Positions 8,309-16,617 of a stretch of DNA of 64,000 bases are shown here, one piece after another. The notes under the pieces were generated by a model, which saw nothing but the letters and a program-made list of their open reading frames with translations, did not search any database and was not told the origin of the DNA. Made by a program: the position numbers and the translations under genes. Each line of letters opens with the position of its first letter. Position 1 is the first letter of the stretch. The DNA comes from Myxococcales bacterium (GTDB lineage Bacteria > Myxococcota_A > UBA9042), in assembly GCA_009692425.1 (NCBI GenBank), contig SHZF01000011.1:38533-102532 (forward strand), given 5' to 3'.

Positions 8309-9007
8309 ATGCCCCTGCTGTTCCGCCCCGCCGCCGCGCCATCGCTCGCCATTCTGGGCACGAGCACCCGCTTCCCCGTCCGCCGCATCTGGTGCATCGG
8401 TCGCAACTACGCCGCCCACGCCCGCGAGATGGGGATGGACGCCCGCGAGCCGCCCTTCTTCTTCGCCAAGCCCGGCAATGCGCTGGTCGCCGAACGGCGC
8501 GCCGGTGCGGGGGTGCGCGTGCCCTACCCGCCCGCAACGGCGGACCTGCACTTTGAGACCGAACTCGTCGCCGCGCTGCACCGAGGCGGGCGCGACATAC
8601 CGACAGAAGTTGCCCCGACGCTCGTGTTCGGCTATGGCGTCGGCCTAGACCTGACCCGCCGCGACCTGCAAGCCGAAGCGCGCAAGGCCGGCAAGCCGTG
8701 GGACATGGCGAAGGGATTCGACGCGTCGGCCCCCGTGTCGGCCCTGGCCCCGGTGGCCTCGGTCGGTCACCCCGCAGACTGGGCGCTGCGCCTCGAAGTC
8801 AACGGCTGCACGCGCCAGGCGGGGACGACGACCGACATGATCTGGTCCGTCGCCGAAGCGATCGCGGCACTGTCGCGGCTGGTGGAACTGCGGCCCGGCG
8901 ACCTGCTTTTCACCGGCACGCCCGACGGGGTCGGCGCCATCGTGCGCGGCGATCGCTTGCATGCCCGGGTCGCGGCGTTCGCATCACTGGATGTCGTCAT
9001 CGATTGA
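8309..9007 (+). CDS. Fumarylacetoacetate hydrolase (FAH) family protein
   Basis: 232-aa member of the FAH superfamily, close in size to fumarylpyruvate hydrolase and acylpyruvase proteins that cleave C-C bonds of 2,4-dioxo acids. It shows RRIWCIGRNYAAHAREMG, the FFFAKPGNAL substrate segment, the metal-binding DLHFETELVAAL, GYGVGLDLTRRDLQ, and the closing FTGTPDGVGAI motif. Soluble. Start ATG 8309. The next gene, an OPT transporter, is on the same strand 88 bases away. The exact substrate is not predictable from sequence. Confidence 0.9.
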   Translation: MPLLFRPAAAPSLAILGTSTRFPVRRIWCIGRNYAAHAREMGMDAREPPFFFAKPGNALVAERRAGAGVRVPYPPATADLHFETELVAALHRGGRDIPTEVAPTLVFGYGVGLDLTRRDLQAEARKAGKPWDMAKGFDASAPVSALAPVASVGHPADWALRLEVNGCTRQAGTTTDMIWSVAEAIAALSRLVELRPGDLLFTGTPDGVGAIVRGDRLHARVAAFASLDVVID

Positions 9008-9095
9008 TCGCGAGCCGCTCCGCACAGGAGACAACGTTGCGCGGCACCGCGCGGCCAGCGATGCTCCCCACCGCCACGACCGCTCAGGAGCCCCG

Positions 9096-11372
9096 ATGTC
9101 GAGCCCAACGCCCCCGCCCTTCGAGCCGTGGATCGCGCCGGAGACGAACCTGCGCGAGTTCACTGCCCGCGCCGTGCTGACGGGCGCCCTGCTCGGAGCC
9201 GTCTTCGGTGCCTCGTCGCTGTACCTCGTGCTCAAGGTCGGGCTGACGGTCAGCGCGTCGATCCCGGTTGCGGTCATCTCCATCGCATTGTACCGCGCGC
9301 TGTCGAAGGTGACCGGCGGCGCCGTGCGGGACGCCACGATCCTCGAACACAACATCGTGCAGACCGCGGGTTCCGCCGGAGAGTCGATCGCGTTCGGGGT
9401 CGGCGTGACGATGCCCGCGATCCTGATCCTCGGCTTCGACCTCGAAGTCGGCCGCGTGCTGCTCGTCAGCGTTCTCGGCGGGCTGCTCGGCATCTTGCTG
9501 ATGATCCCCCTGCGCCGTGCGCTCATCGTCCACCAGCACGGAATCCTCAAGTACCCGGAGGGCACCGCGTGCGCCGAGGTGCTCAAGGCCGCCGCATCGG
9601 CCGAATCGCGTGCCGCCGCGTCGCCCGCCGCCCAAGCCGAGATGGCGACCCAGGGCACCGCCCACGAAGGCACCCAGGGCCGCCTCATCTTCGGCGGTTT
9701 CGCCATCGGCCTGCTCTACAAGACGGCGATGAACGCGTTCAAGGCCTGGAAGGACACGCCCGGCATCGTGTTCGGCAAGCCGCTCGCCGCCGGCTCGGTC
9801 CATGTCGAAATCAGCCCAGAACTGCTCGGCGTCGGCTACATCATCGGTCCGCGCATTGCCGCGACGATGGCGGCGGGCGGCGTGCTGGCGTACCTGGTGC
9901 TGATCCCGCTCATCAAGTTCTTTGGCGACGGGCTGCCGCTGCCGCTGGCCCCAGGCACGAAGGCGATCGCGGAGATGGGCCCGGGCGAAATTCGCGGGGC
10001 CTACGTGCTCTACATCGGCGCGGGCGCGGTGGCGGCCGGCGGCATCATCAGCCTGCTGCGTTCGCTGCCGCTCATCTACCGCGGCGTCCGCGACGGGTTG
10101 CGGGATTTCGGCAGCGGCGGCGGGGCAGCGGGCGCTGGCAGCATCCGCACCGACCGCGACCTGCCGATGAAGGCCGTCGGCATCGGTGTCATCGTCCTGC
10201 TGGCGGCGATCATGGCGGCTCCGTCGCTGCACATGAACCTGGCGGGCGCGCTGCTCGTCGTCGTGTTCGGCTTCCTGTTCGTGACCGTCTCGTCGCGGCT
10301 GACGGGCGAAATCGGCTCCTCGTCGAATCCGATCTCGGGCATGACGGTGGCGACGCTGTTGCTGACCTGCCTGATCTTCCTCCTCGTCGGCTGGACCGGC
10401 GGCACCTGGTACGTCACCGCCCTGTCGGTCGGCGCCATCGTGTGCATCGCGGCGTCGAACGGCGGCACGACGTCGCAGGACCTCAAGACCGGCTACCTCG
10501 TCGGCGCCACGCCGAAGTTGCAGCAATACGCCATCCTGGCGGGCGCGGCGCTGTCGGCCTTGTGCCTCGGGCCGATCCTGCTCGGCCTCAACGATGCGGC
10601 GACGGTGTACGTGCCGATCGCCGACGTCGCACCCGCGGGCCTCGTCGCACCCGCCGGTGCCACGCTCGGTGCCGACGAACTCCTGGTCGGGCCCCAAGCC
10701 AAGGGCGACACAAAGACCTACCGCGGCTGGCACAAGACCGATACCACGGGCGCTCCGGCCGGTCGCTACCTCGTCGACGCCGAGCGCCGCGCCGTGTGGC
10801 TGGCCGACCCCGGCATCAACGGCACGCACAACAAGCGGCCCGATGGCAGCGAGGTCCGCAAGTTCGATGCGCCAAAGGCGACGCTGATGTCGTACATCAT
10901 CAAGGGCATCCTCGACCGGCAACTGCCGTGGGCGCTCGTGCTTTTCGGCGTGATGATCGCACTCGTGCTCGAGCTGTCCGGCATCCCGTCGCTGGCGTTT
11001 GCGGTCGGCGTGTACCTGCCGCTGTCGAGTTCGACGCCGATCCTGGCAGGCGGCGTGGTGCGCTGGCTGGTCGATCGACACCGGGCCCAAGCGCCCGAGG
11101 TTGCGCGCATGACGGCCGAGCAGCGGGTGGCCGACAGCGACAGGAGCCCCGGCGTGTTGCTGGCGTCGGGTTACATCGCGGGCGGCGCCATTGCGGGCAT
11201 CGGGATCGCGTTCGTGGCTGGCGTGCTGGGCGACGTCGACAGCGCGCTGACGCATTGGGCCGAGGTGTCCAACCCGGCGTTCGCGGGACCGTGGTCCGAC
11301 GCGCTCGCGATGGTGCCCTTCGTGCTCGCCGGGGCGTGGCTGTGGCGGGTCGGTGTGCGCAAGGCGACCTGA
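9096..11372 (+). CDS. OPT-family oligopeptide/metal-chelate transporter
   Basis: 758-aa polytopic inner-membrane protein with many hydrophobic segments spread from residue ~25 to the end. It has OPT signatures: NLREFTARAVLTGALLGAVF, GLTVSASIPVAVI, the motif LEHNIVQTAGSAGESIAFGV, and YPEGTACAEVLKA. The family moves peptides or metal-siderophore chelates by proton coupling. A hydrophilic insertion at about residues 510-590 is probably a periplasmic loop. The ATG at 9096 is preceded by CAGGAG, which is why the longer upstream frame was not used. Confidence 0.9.
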   Translation: MSSPTPPPFEPWIAPETNLREFTARAVLTGALLGAVFGASSLYLVLKVGLTVSASIPVAVISIALYRALSKVTGGAVRDATILEHNIVQTAGSAGESIAFGVGVTMPAILILGFDLEVGRVLLVSVLGGLLGILLMIPLRRALIVHQHGILKYPEGTACAEVLKAAASAESRAAASPAAQAEMATQGTAHEGTQGRLIFGGFAIGLLYKTAMNAFKAWKDTPGIVFGKPLAAGSVHVEISPELLGVGYIIGPRIAATMAAGGVLAYLVLIPLIKFFGDGLPLPLAPGTKAIAEMGPGEIRGAYVLYIGAGAVAAGGIISLLRSLPLIYRGVRDGLRDFGSGGGAAGAGSIRTDRDLPMKAVGIGVIVLLAAIMAAPSLHMNLAGALLVVVFGFLFVTVSSRLTGEIGSSSNPISGMTVATLLLTCLIFLLVGWTGGTWYVTALSVGAIVCIAASNGGTTSQDLKTGYLVGATPKLQQYAILAGAALSALCLGPILLGLNDAATVYVPIADVAPAGLVAPAGATLGADELLVGPQAKGDTKTYRGWHKTDTTGAPAGRYLVDAERRAVWLADPGINGTHNKRPDGSEVRKFDAPKATLMSYIIKGILDRQLPWALVLFGVMIALVLELSGIPSLAFAVGVYLPLSSSTPILAGGVVRWLVDRHRAQAPEVARMTAEQRVADSDRSPGVLLASGYIAGGAIAGIGIAFVAGVLGDVDSALTHWAEVSNPAFAGPWSDALAMVPFVLAGAWLWRVGVRKAT

Positions 11373-11450
11373 TCGAGTTTGCCACGAGGTCGGCCGCGCG
11401 GCACGATGCCGGGCGGCAGTGGAGCCAGCGCAACGGTCCGGGAGTCCACC

Positions 11451-11774
11451 ATGTCGTCTACGGCAATCATTGCGCTGGTCGGGGTCGTCGTCCTGCTTGT
11501 GCTGGGCGTCGTGGTGATGAAGCTCGCAGTCAAGCTGCTTGTGCTCGTCGCCGTCGGTCTGGCGATCGGCGCGCTGGCGCGCTGGGCGTTGCCCGGGCGC
11601 CAGGAGATGTCGTGGCTGCGCACGGCGGTGTTCGGCATGGCGGGCAGCCTCGCGGGCGGGCTCGTGGCGCACCTGATCGGGCGCGGTTGGATCGTCGAGC
11701 AGGCTCTGGCCGTGGCGACGGCGGCGGCGCTCATCGCGGCGTTCGATCGGAACAAGGCGCTGCCACCCGGCTGA
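11451..11774 (+). CDS. GlsB/YeaQ/YmgE family (transglycosylase-associated) membrane protein
   Basis: 107-aa protein with three predicted membrane spans: AIIALVGVVVLLVLGVVV, LLVLVAVGLAIGALARWALP, and AVFGMAGSLAGGLVAHLIG, followed by a short span near the C-terminus. The glycine-patterned GSLAGGLVA segment is typical of the family, which is induced by envelope or general stress in other bacteria. The ATG at 11451 has GGGAG at suitable spacing. It follows the OPT gene and is probably transcribed with it. Confidence 0.7.
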   Translation: MSSTAIIALVGVVVLLVLGVVVMKLAVKLLVLVAVGLAIGALARWALPGRQEMSWLRTAVFGMAGSLAGGLVAHLIGRGWIVEQALAVATAAALIAAFDRNKALPPG

Positions 11775-11864
11775 CCCGATCGGGCACTACAAGCCTCCCG
11801 TGGGCGGCGCGCGCACCCCAGCGCGGGCGTCCGCCGTTCGTGGCGGTAGCGCGGACCCGCCCTC

Positions 11865-11932
11865 GCCGCTATCTTGACGGCTGGCCCTGCCGCCATCTTG
11901 ACCGCAGGCCCCGCCGCCATCTTGACCGCAGG
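11865..11932 (+). repeat. 24-bp imperfect tandem repeat, ~2.8 copies
   Basis: Units of the type GCCGCCATCTTGACCGCAGG plus CCCC begin at 11865, 11889 and 11913; the first differs at several bases. The array sits directly in front of the following gene's start. Confidence 0.85.
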
Positions 11933-11943
11933 AACAAAGCGAA

Positions 11944-12354
11944 GTGTCCACACCGAGCCCATTTTCGACGCCGTTTGCCACCGACCTGCTGATCGGCGGG
12001 CTGGAAGGCGTGCCCCTCGGCGCGGTGCTGCACGACTTCGCTGCACCGATCCTGCTGCACGCCGGCGCCAACGCCTCCGAACGCGACGTGCGCGAGGCAT
12101 TGCAGGTCGCCGTCACGGTCTGGAACGCGTTGCTCCTCGAACAGTGGGGCCCCGACGACGCCTTCCTGATCGACGCCAAGGCGTTGCTGCGCGACCGCCT
12201 GCCAACTGCGCTGCTCGACGTGCTCGACGTGCTGGTGGCACGCAAGAAGTCGCGCTTCCGCACCGACACGCGGGCGATCGCGGGCTTCGACCTCGTGCGG
12301 GATCGCGACGGGGGCTGGCTGGTGCGCGCCGAGCCCCTGCAACGGGCGAACTGA
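11944..12354 (+). CDS. Hypothetical protein
   Basis: 136-aa soluble, alpha-helical-looking protein that I do not recognise. It is rich in leucine and acidic/basic pairs (DVREALQVAVTVWNALLLE, LLDVLDVLVARKKSRFR) and has no signal, membrane span or cysteine motif. Its GTG start at 11944 lies just behind the 24-bp repeat array and lacks a clear Shine-Dalgarno site. The gene is convergent with the barrel lipoprotein across a 56-base gap that contains a small AGCGG-AAAA-CCGCT hairpin. Confidence 0.6.
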   Translation: MSTPSPFSTPFATDLLIGGLEGVPLGAVLHDFAAPILLHAGANASERDVREALQVAVTVWNALLLEQWGPDDAFLIDAKALLRDRLPTALLDVLDVLVARKKSRFRTDTRAIAGFDLVRDRDGGWLVRAEPLQRAN

Positions 12355-12410
12355 CGCGGGGGCAGCGGGGGCACGGACGCGATCGCAGCGGAAAACCGCT
12401 ACGAAATCCC

Positions 12411-13580
12411 TCAATAGATCGCGAAACCGATGCTCGAGAACGGTGCCTTGTCGTCCCGCCACGCGGTGTTCGGTGCCCAGTGCCAACCGTACTTGAACGT
12501 GATCGCGAGCCGTGTGGTCAGGTCCAGTTCCGCGCCGAAGCCGGCATCAACGAAGGTGTGGTGGCCGTCGGCCTCAGGTAGGAAGCCGCCGCCGATCGAG
12601 TACGTCTCGTCGCCGGCGCCGAGAAAGCCGCCCAGGTGCAAGCGCCACAGCGGCAGCGGATACAGGTGGCCTTCGACGCCCGGCCGCAACGCCCACAGCG
12701 AGCCGCCTGCGCCCTGGCCGGTCACCAACCCGAAGTTCAGCAGCAGGCCAGCCCAGGGCGCCGGAAAGTAGCCGACACCGATGTCGCCGCCGCTGCCGGT
12801 CACGCGGTCGCCGCCGGGCAGTGCGAGAGCGTAGGCGCCAAATCCAACGCGGTAGGTGCCACCGACCCGGTCCAGCGGGCGCCGGCCGCGCAGCCACAAG
12901 CCGGCGCCCTCGTTGCCCACGATCACGGCGGTCGTGTCGGGCGCCAGGTACTCGGGGCGCAAGTCGTCGAGGCCGACCACGGTGTCTTTGCCGTCGAGAC
13001 GCATCAGGTGCAGCGGGTGGTGCGGGTGGACGGCGACGTGCCCGTCGTAGCGCGCACCTTCCGACACCGCGAGCGACACCGCGCTGACGGTCGCCACCAC
13101 CAGGACGCCGGCGAGCAGGGCCGACGTATCGGAGCGCTGGGCGTTGCGTGCGGCGCGGCCCGGTTCGCGCGCGAGGCTGCCGGCCAAGGGCGAGGTGGCC
13201 GCGCCAGAAGCAGGCGCCGCGGCCATCGAGGTCGTGCGGCCCGAAGCCGGTGACCAGTACGGCGGTCCCCACCAGGAGTGGTACAGGCCGTAGTGCGGAG
13301 CGACAGGCACGCCCGGGCCGCCTTCTGCTTCGCCACCAGGGTAGGACGGGTCGCTCCACGCCGCCGCCGGGGGCGGCATGTCGGCGGTGGCGAAACGCTG
13401 CACGGCCCGCACGTGCTTGCCCCGGTCGCGCGGTGCCACGGCCATCAGCCGGTCGAGTTCGTCGCGCGGGATTTCGTAGCTCGGCGACAGGCAACCGGCT
13501 GCGAGCGAGCCGACGAGCGTCGCCGCCAGGACACCCTGTGCGTGCCTGCCGAGAAACTGGTGCGCGATGGCGTGTCCCAC
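12411..13580 (-). CDS. Lipoprotein with outer-membrane beta-barrel-like C-terminal domain
   Basis: 389 aa. Starting at the GTG 13580, which follows GAGGAGGAAGAA, the protein has a signal ending in the lipobox LAAGC. After a Pro/Ala-rich region and a hydrophobic stretch (LLAGVLVVATVSAVSLAV, ~residue 155), the last ~170 residues show alternating aromatic/hydrophobic strands: GTYRVGFGAYALALPGG, FPAPWAGLLLNFGLV, and LAITFKYGWHW. The protein ends IGFAIY, typical of barrel termini. It is probably anchored in the outer membrane. Function unknown. Upstream on the same strand is the MaoC gene, 109 bases away. Confidence 0.75.
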   Translation of the reverse strand: MGHAIAHQFLGRHAQGVLAATLVGSLAAGCLSPSYEIPRDELDRLMAVAPRDRGKHVRAVQRFATADMPPPAAAWSDPSYPGGEAEGGPGVPVAPHYGLYHSWWGPPYWSPASGRTTSMAAAPASGAATSPLAGSLAREPGRAARNAQRSDTSALLAGVLVVATVSAVSLAVSEGARYDGHVAVHPHHPLHLMRLDGKDTVVGLDDLRPEYLAPDTTAVIVGNEGAGLWLRGRRPLDRVGGTYRVGFGAYALALPGGDRVTGSGGDIGVGYFPAPWAGLLLNFGLVTGQGAGGSLWALRPGVEGHLYPLPLWRLHLGGFLGAGDETYSIGGGFLPEADGHHTFVDAGFGAELDLTTRLAITFKYGWHWAPNTAWRDDKAPFSSIGFAIY

Positions 13581-13689
13581 TTCTTCCTCCTCGGCCTGCC
13601 GCACGGTCCCGGCGTCGCCCGGCAAGACCCATCGTCCCCCGGCCGAGCCAAGCCAGTATAGCCCCGCTCGCGGCATTGCGCCCCTACGA

Positions 13690-14649
13690 CTACGCCACGG
13701 AGGGAGGAGGCGGTGCCAGCGCGCGCAACGCGCCATCGACGTGCACGACGCTACGGTCGCGAGTCGCAAGGCGAAACGCGAGGCCTTCGGGGGTGCGCCA
13801 CGTCTCGAGCAGCGTTGTCGAAGGTAGGTAGAGGGGGCGCCGAAAACGGGCGTCGAGCCGCCATGGGCCGATCGGCGCGTCGTCCTGGAGTTCGGCCAGT
13901 GCGCGGGCGAGGCTCCACATCCCGTGTACGATCGCGCGCGAGAACCCGAAAGCTTTCGCGGTGATCGCGTAGAGGTGGATGGGGTTCCAGTCACCGGCCA
14001 GCGCGGCGTAGCGGCGGCCCGTGTCGGCTGCGACCCGCACAAGGACCGAGCGAAGCAGCGCGGGTGGCGGGTCGGCGAGGTGCGACCGATCGAAATCCAC
14101 AGTCTGCGCGCGCCCCGGAAGCTCTTGGGCTGGTGCGTGACTGTGCGCCGAACTCTCGTGGGCTGGCGCACGACCGCGCGCGAGTGCGGTGGTCACGCTG
14201 CGCCACACCGCATCACCGTGGACGCTCGCCGTCGTCACGAGGTCGATCTCGGTTCCCCGCGTCACCTCCCGCACGGCCGCCAACACACAATGCAGGTGCA
14301 GCGGCTCATCGACCCGAATCGCCCGCAGCCGTTCCAGGGTCTGCCGCACGTGCACGAGGCCCATTGCACGCACGGGGAAGCGCGGGTCCGTCGCCAGCAT
14401 CACCTGAAGCCCACCTGCCATGACTTGCGGCCAGGACGCAGGCAGTTCGCCCGTGTCGGCAAACCCGCACAAGCGGCGGTAGGCGCCCAAGCGCTGGGAG
14501 TCGCTGCGTTGCGGCTCCAACGAGTACGCCAGTTGCGGCATCGGTCCGGTCGTTGTCGCAGGCCGGCGCGCAGTCAGCGCTCGCAGCCACGCTCCCGCCA
14601 GGTTCGGCGGCCGCTCGAAAACGCGTTCCAAGGGAGACTCGGGGGCCAT
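13690..14649 (-). CDS. MaoC-like (hotdog-fold) acyl dehydratase
   Basis: 319-aa double-hotdog protein. The C-terminal hotdog carries the hydratase-2 motif YAALAGDWNPIHLY with the catalytic Asp and His, followed by AKAFGFSRAIVHGMW. Members hydrate enoyl-CoA or act as fatty-acid dehydratases. The N-terminal half resembles the degenerate hotdog of fungal-type hydratase-2 proteins. Of two possible ATG starts I use 14649, because GGAG lies six bases upstream; 14664 would add five residues. Its place beside proteins of unknown role gives no substrate clue. Confidence 0.85.
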   Translation of the reverse strand: MAPESPLERVFERPPNLAGAWLRALTARRPATTTGPMPQLAYSLEPQRSDSQRLGAYRRLCGFADTGELPASWPQVMAGGLQVMLATDPRFPVRAMGLVHVRQTLERLRAIRVDEPLHLHCVLAAVREVTRGTEIDLVTTASVHGDAVWRSVTTALARGRAPAHESSAHSHAPAQELPGRAQTVDFDRSHLADPPPALLRSVLVRVAADTGRRYAALAGDWNPIHLYAITAKAFGFSRAIVHGMWSLARALAELQDDAPIGPWRLDARFRRPLYLPSTTLLETWRTPEGLAFRLATRDRSVVHVDGALRALAPPPPSVA

Positions 14650-14704
14650 GCTCGCTCCATTCACGCATCATCTTGGTCGCCTGCTGTCCCACAGCCAGGG
14701 TCGG

Positions 14705-16591
14705 CTATCCCGCGTCGCTCCAGACGGGAGCGTCGGCCCAGGCCGCCGGCCACGCGGAGCCGCGATTGCCCGGGATTTCACCGCCATCCGGCGCCACCGC
14801 GAAGTTGCCGATGTCGCCGAACGCACGCTCCACGTTGGCACGCCCGTCGCGCCTCCGCATCGGCACGAGGCCCCGTCCGAGCCGAAGTTGGACGACGTCG
14901 TGCGGGGCCGGACGCAGATCGACGAGAGCGCCCTTGCGTGCCGGGTTGAGCAACTGCTCTTCGTTGCCAATGGGGTCGGCCACCGTCTTTGCCTTCAGTG
15001 TCCACACGAGCAGCGCCGTCGGGTCGCGATCGGGGTACGTCTCGGCGAGCAGGTCGCGGCCGCCGTAGAATTGCTTGCCGATGTCGTTCTGGTTCACCGG
15101 CCCGGCCATGAGGCAGCAACCGCACAACAGGTCGCAGTCGGCGGGCAGGTCGACCACGCCCATCAGCTCGGCGTAGAGCGTGGCGCGGGCAGCTGCGGCA
15201 CCCGTTGCGCGCACGGCCCGCGTCCAGTCGAGGCCGGCACGCTCGACGTCGCGCGGCGCCAGCCCCACAATGTAGATGCGCTGGCCGACGAGCGCGAACG
15301 CCTTGCGGCCACGCGCGGCGTTCGTAGAAAACGCCCGTCCGGTCGGCAAGTCGGCCCACAGCGGCAGGTCGCGCACGACGTTGTCGGTGATCGTTTGGAG
15401 CCGCTCGCGCACCGCCCGCAGCCGCTCCTTGCCATTGGGCGTCAGCACGTCGATGCGATCGAGCAACAGCAGGTCCTTGGCGCGCTCGCGCGGCACGCCC
15501 GTCCAGTGCGAAAACGCGTTGTAGGCGGCGCGACCCGCCTGCACGGTCAGCGCATCGGGTACGTCCATGGGTTGCCGTTGTTGGTACGCGGCGGGCGCCT
15601 TCTCCTCGGCGTTCACACCCGGCTGGATGCGCTCGCTGCGGAACGCCAACAGGTTCGCGGCCACCTTGCGCGCGACGGCCGGCTCGATTGCGATCGCCTC
15701 GCCGGGCGCCGCGCTGCCGACCTGGCCGACGATCGCAACTTTCCACCCTTGGGCGCGATCCTGCAGCGTCAGGCCACACATCTCCTCCAGCGCGTGCAGC
15801 ACCGGCTTGTTGTCGGTTCGACCGATCCCGCAGAACGGGGCCACGAACACCTGGGCCCGCCGCCGCCCGCCGGAGGCGAGCACTGCCGCGCGCTCCATCG
15901 TGTCGGCCAGGATGCCAACGTGGAGGTGCTGCAGGTAGCCGATCGACGGGATGTCATCGACGTGCTGGAAGCGCTTGCGCCAGGCCCGCAGCACCACTGT
16001 CGCCAGGCTCAGCACGGGCTTGTGGCCGGCAAAGGTGAGCAGCAGCGTGAACGGCGTGCGGTAGGGTCGCGCCAACACGACATGGGTGTGCGTCGCACCG
16101 TCGAGCGGTTCGGCCTCGCGGTGGACCAGGCTCCGCAAGAGGTGCGCGAGCCGGGCGGAGTCCTGCGGGCCGAACACCACGGCGCGGTGGCCACGAAAGT
16201 TGGTCGATTGGCGCGAGGTCAGCACACCGAGGGAACACTCCTCGAATAGTTCGCGCTCGGGCACCGGTGTGCCCGGGCCAAATGCGGTCGGCCGCGCCAT
16301 CGACAACAGCGCAACGGCCTGGGCGATCTCGGTCCGCGTCAAGGGCACGCGCACGCGGTACCCGACGGGGGAATTTGACTCCAGGCCCGCAGGCAACGTG
16401 TAGCGGTTGGGCTTGCCGCCCGCGCCGGGAAATTCTGCACTGCGCCGCACGCGCCATGCCGGTGGCGGCGGCTCGACCGGGACCACGTCGAGCGTTTTCG
16501 GTGCCAAGGATTCAGCCGTGGCGTCGAGCGTGGCGTCGAGCGTGGCGTCGAGCGTGGCGTCGAGCGTGGCGTCGAGCGTGGCGTCGGTCAT
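14705..16591 (-). CDS. Unknown 628-aa protein with N-terminal TLDA repeats
   Basis: I do not recognise a family. The protein has no signal peptide or membrane span. It begins MTDA and then five perfect TLDA repeats encoded by a 12-bp minisatellite. The body is mixed alpha/beta, with FRGHRAVVFGPQDSARLAHL (~residue 130), VFVAPFCGIGRTDNKPVLHAL (~255), and a Cys cluster CDLLCGCC near residue 510 that could bind metal. The start at 16591 has GGGAGA ahead of it. It lies 26 bases behind the exported hypothetical upstream and 55 bases before MaoC, so these genes are probably co-transcribed. Confidence 0.7.
   Translation of the reverse strand: MTDATLDATLDATLDATLDATLDATAESLAPKTLDVVPVEPPPPAWRVRRSAEFPGAGGKPNRYTLPAGLESNSPVGYRVRVPLTRTEIAQAVALLSMARPTAFGPGTPVPERELFEECSLGVLTSRQSTNFRGHRAVVFGPQDSARLAHLLRSLVHREAEPLDGATHTHVVLARPYRTPFTLLLTFAGHKPVLSLATVVLRAWRKRFQHVDDIPSIGYLQHLHVGILADTMERAAVLASGGRRRAQVFVAPFCGIGRTDNKPVLHALEEMCGLTLQDRAQGWKVAIVGQVGSAAPGEAIAIEPAVARKVAANLLAFRSERIQPGVNAEEKAPAAYQQRQPMDVPDALTVQAGRAAYNAFSHWTGVPRERAKDLLLLDRIDVLTPNGKERLRAVRERLQTITDNVVRDLPLWADLPTGRAFSTNAARGRKAFALVGQRIYIVGLAPRDVERAGLDWTRAVRATGAAAARATLYAELMGVVDLPADCDLLCGCCLMAGPVNQNDIGKQFYGGRDLLAETYPDRDPTALLVWTLKAKTVADPIGNEEQLLNPARKGALVDLRPAPHDVVQLRLGRGLVPMRRRDGRANVERAFGDIGNFAVAPDGGEIPGNRGSAWPAAWADAPVWSDAG
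16520..16579 (-). repeat. 12-bp in-frame minisatellite, 5 copies
   Basis: Five perfect copies of GGCGTCGAGCGT (plus-strand reading) encode Thr-Leu-Asp-Ala units right after the start codon of the unknown 628-aa protein. A sixth, diverged unit leads into the ATG. Confidence 0.95.
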
Positions 16592-16617
16592 TGCGTCTCC
16601 CAGGCCGTGTGGCTTGG

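Noticed and set aside
9084..11672. 862-aa open frame opposite the OPT transporter
   Set aside because: Composition is Arg/His/Asp-rich without motifs. It is the antisense shadow of a clear membrane transporter.
9128..11992. 954-aa plus-strand frame through the OPT and GlsB genes
   Set aside because: Out-of-frame shadow, Arg-rich, spanning several real genes.
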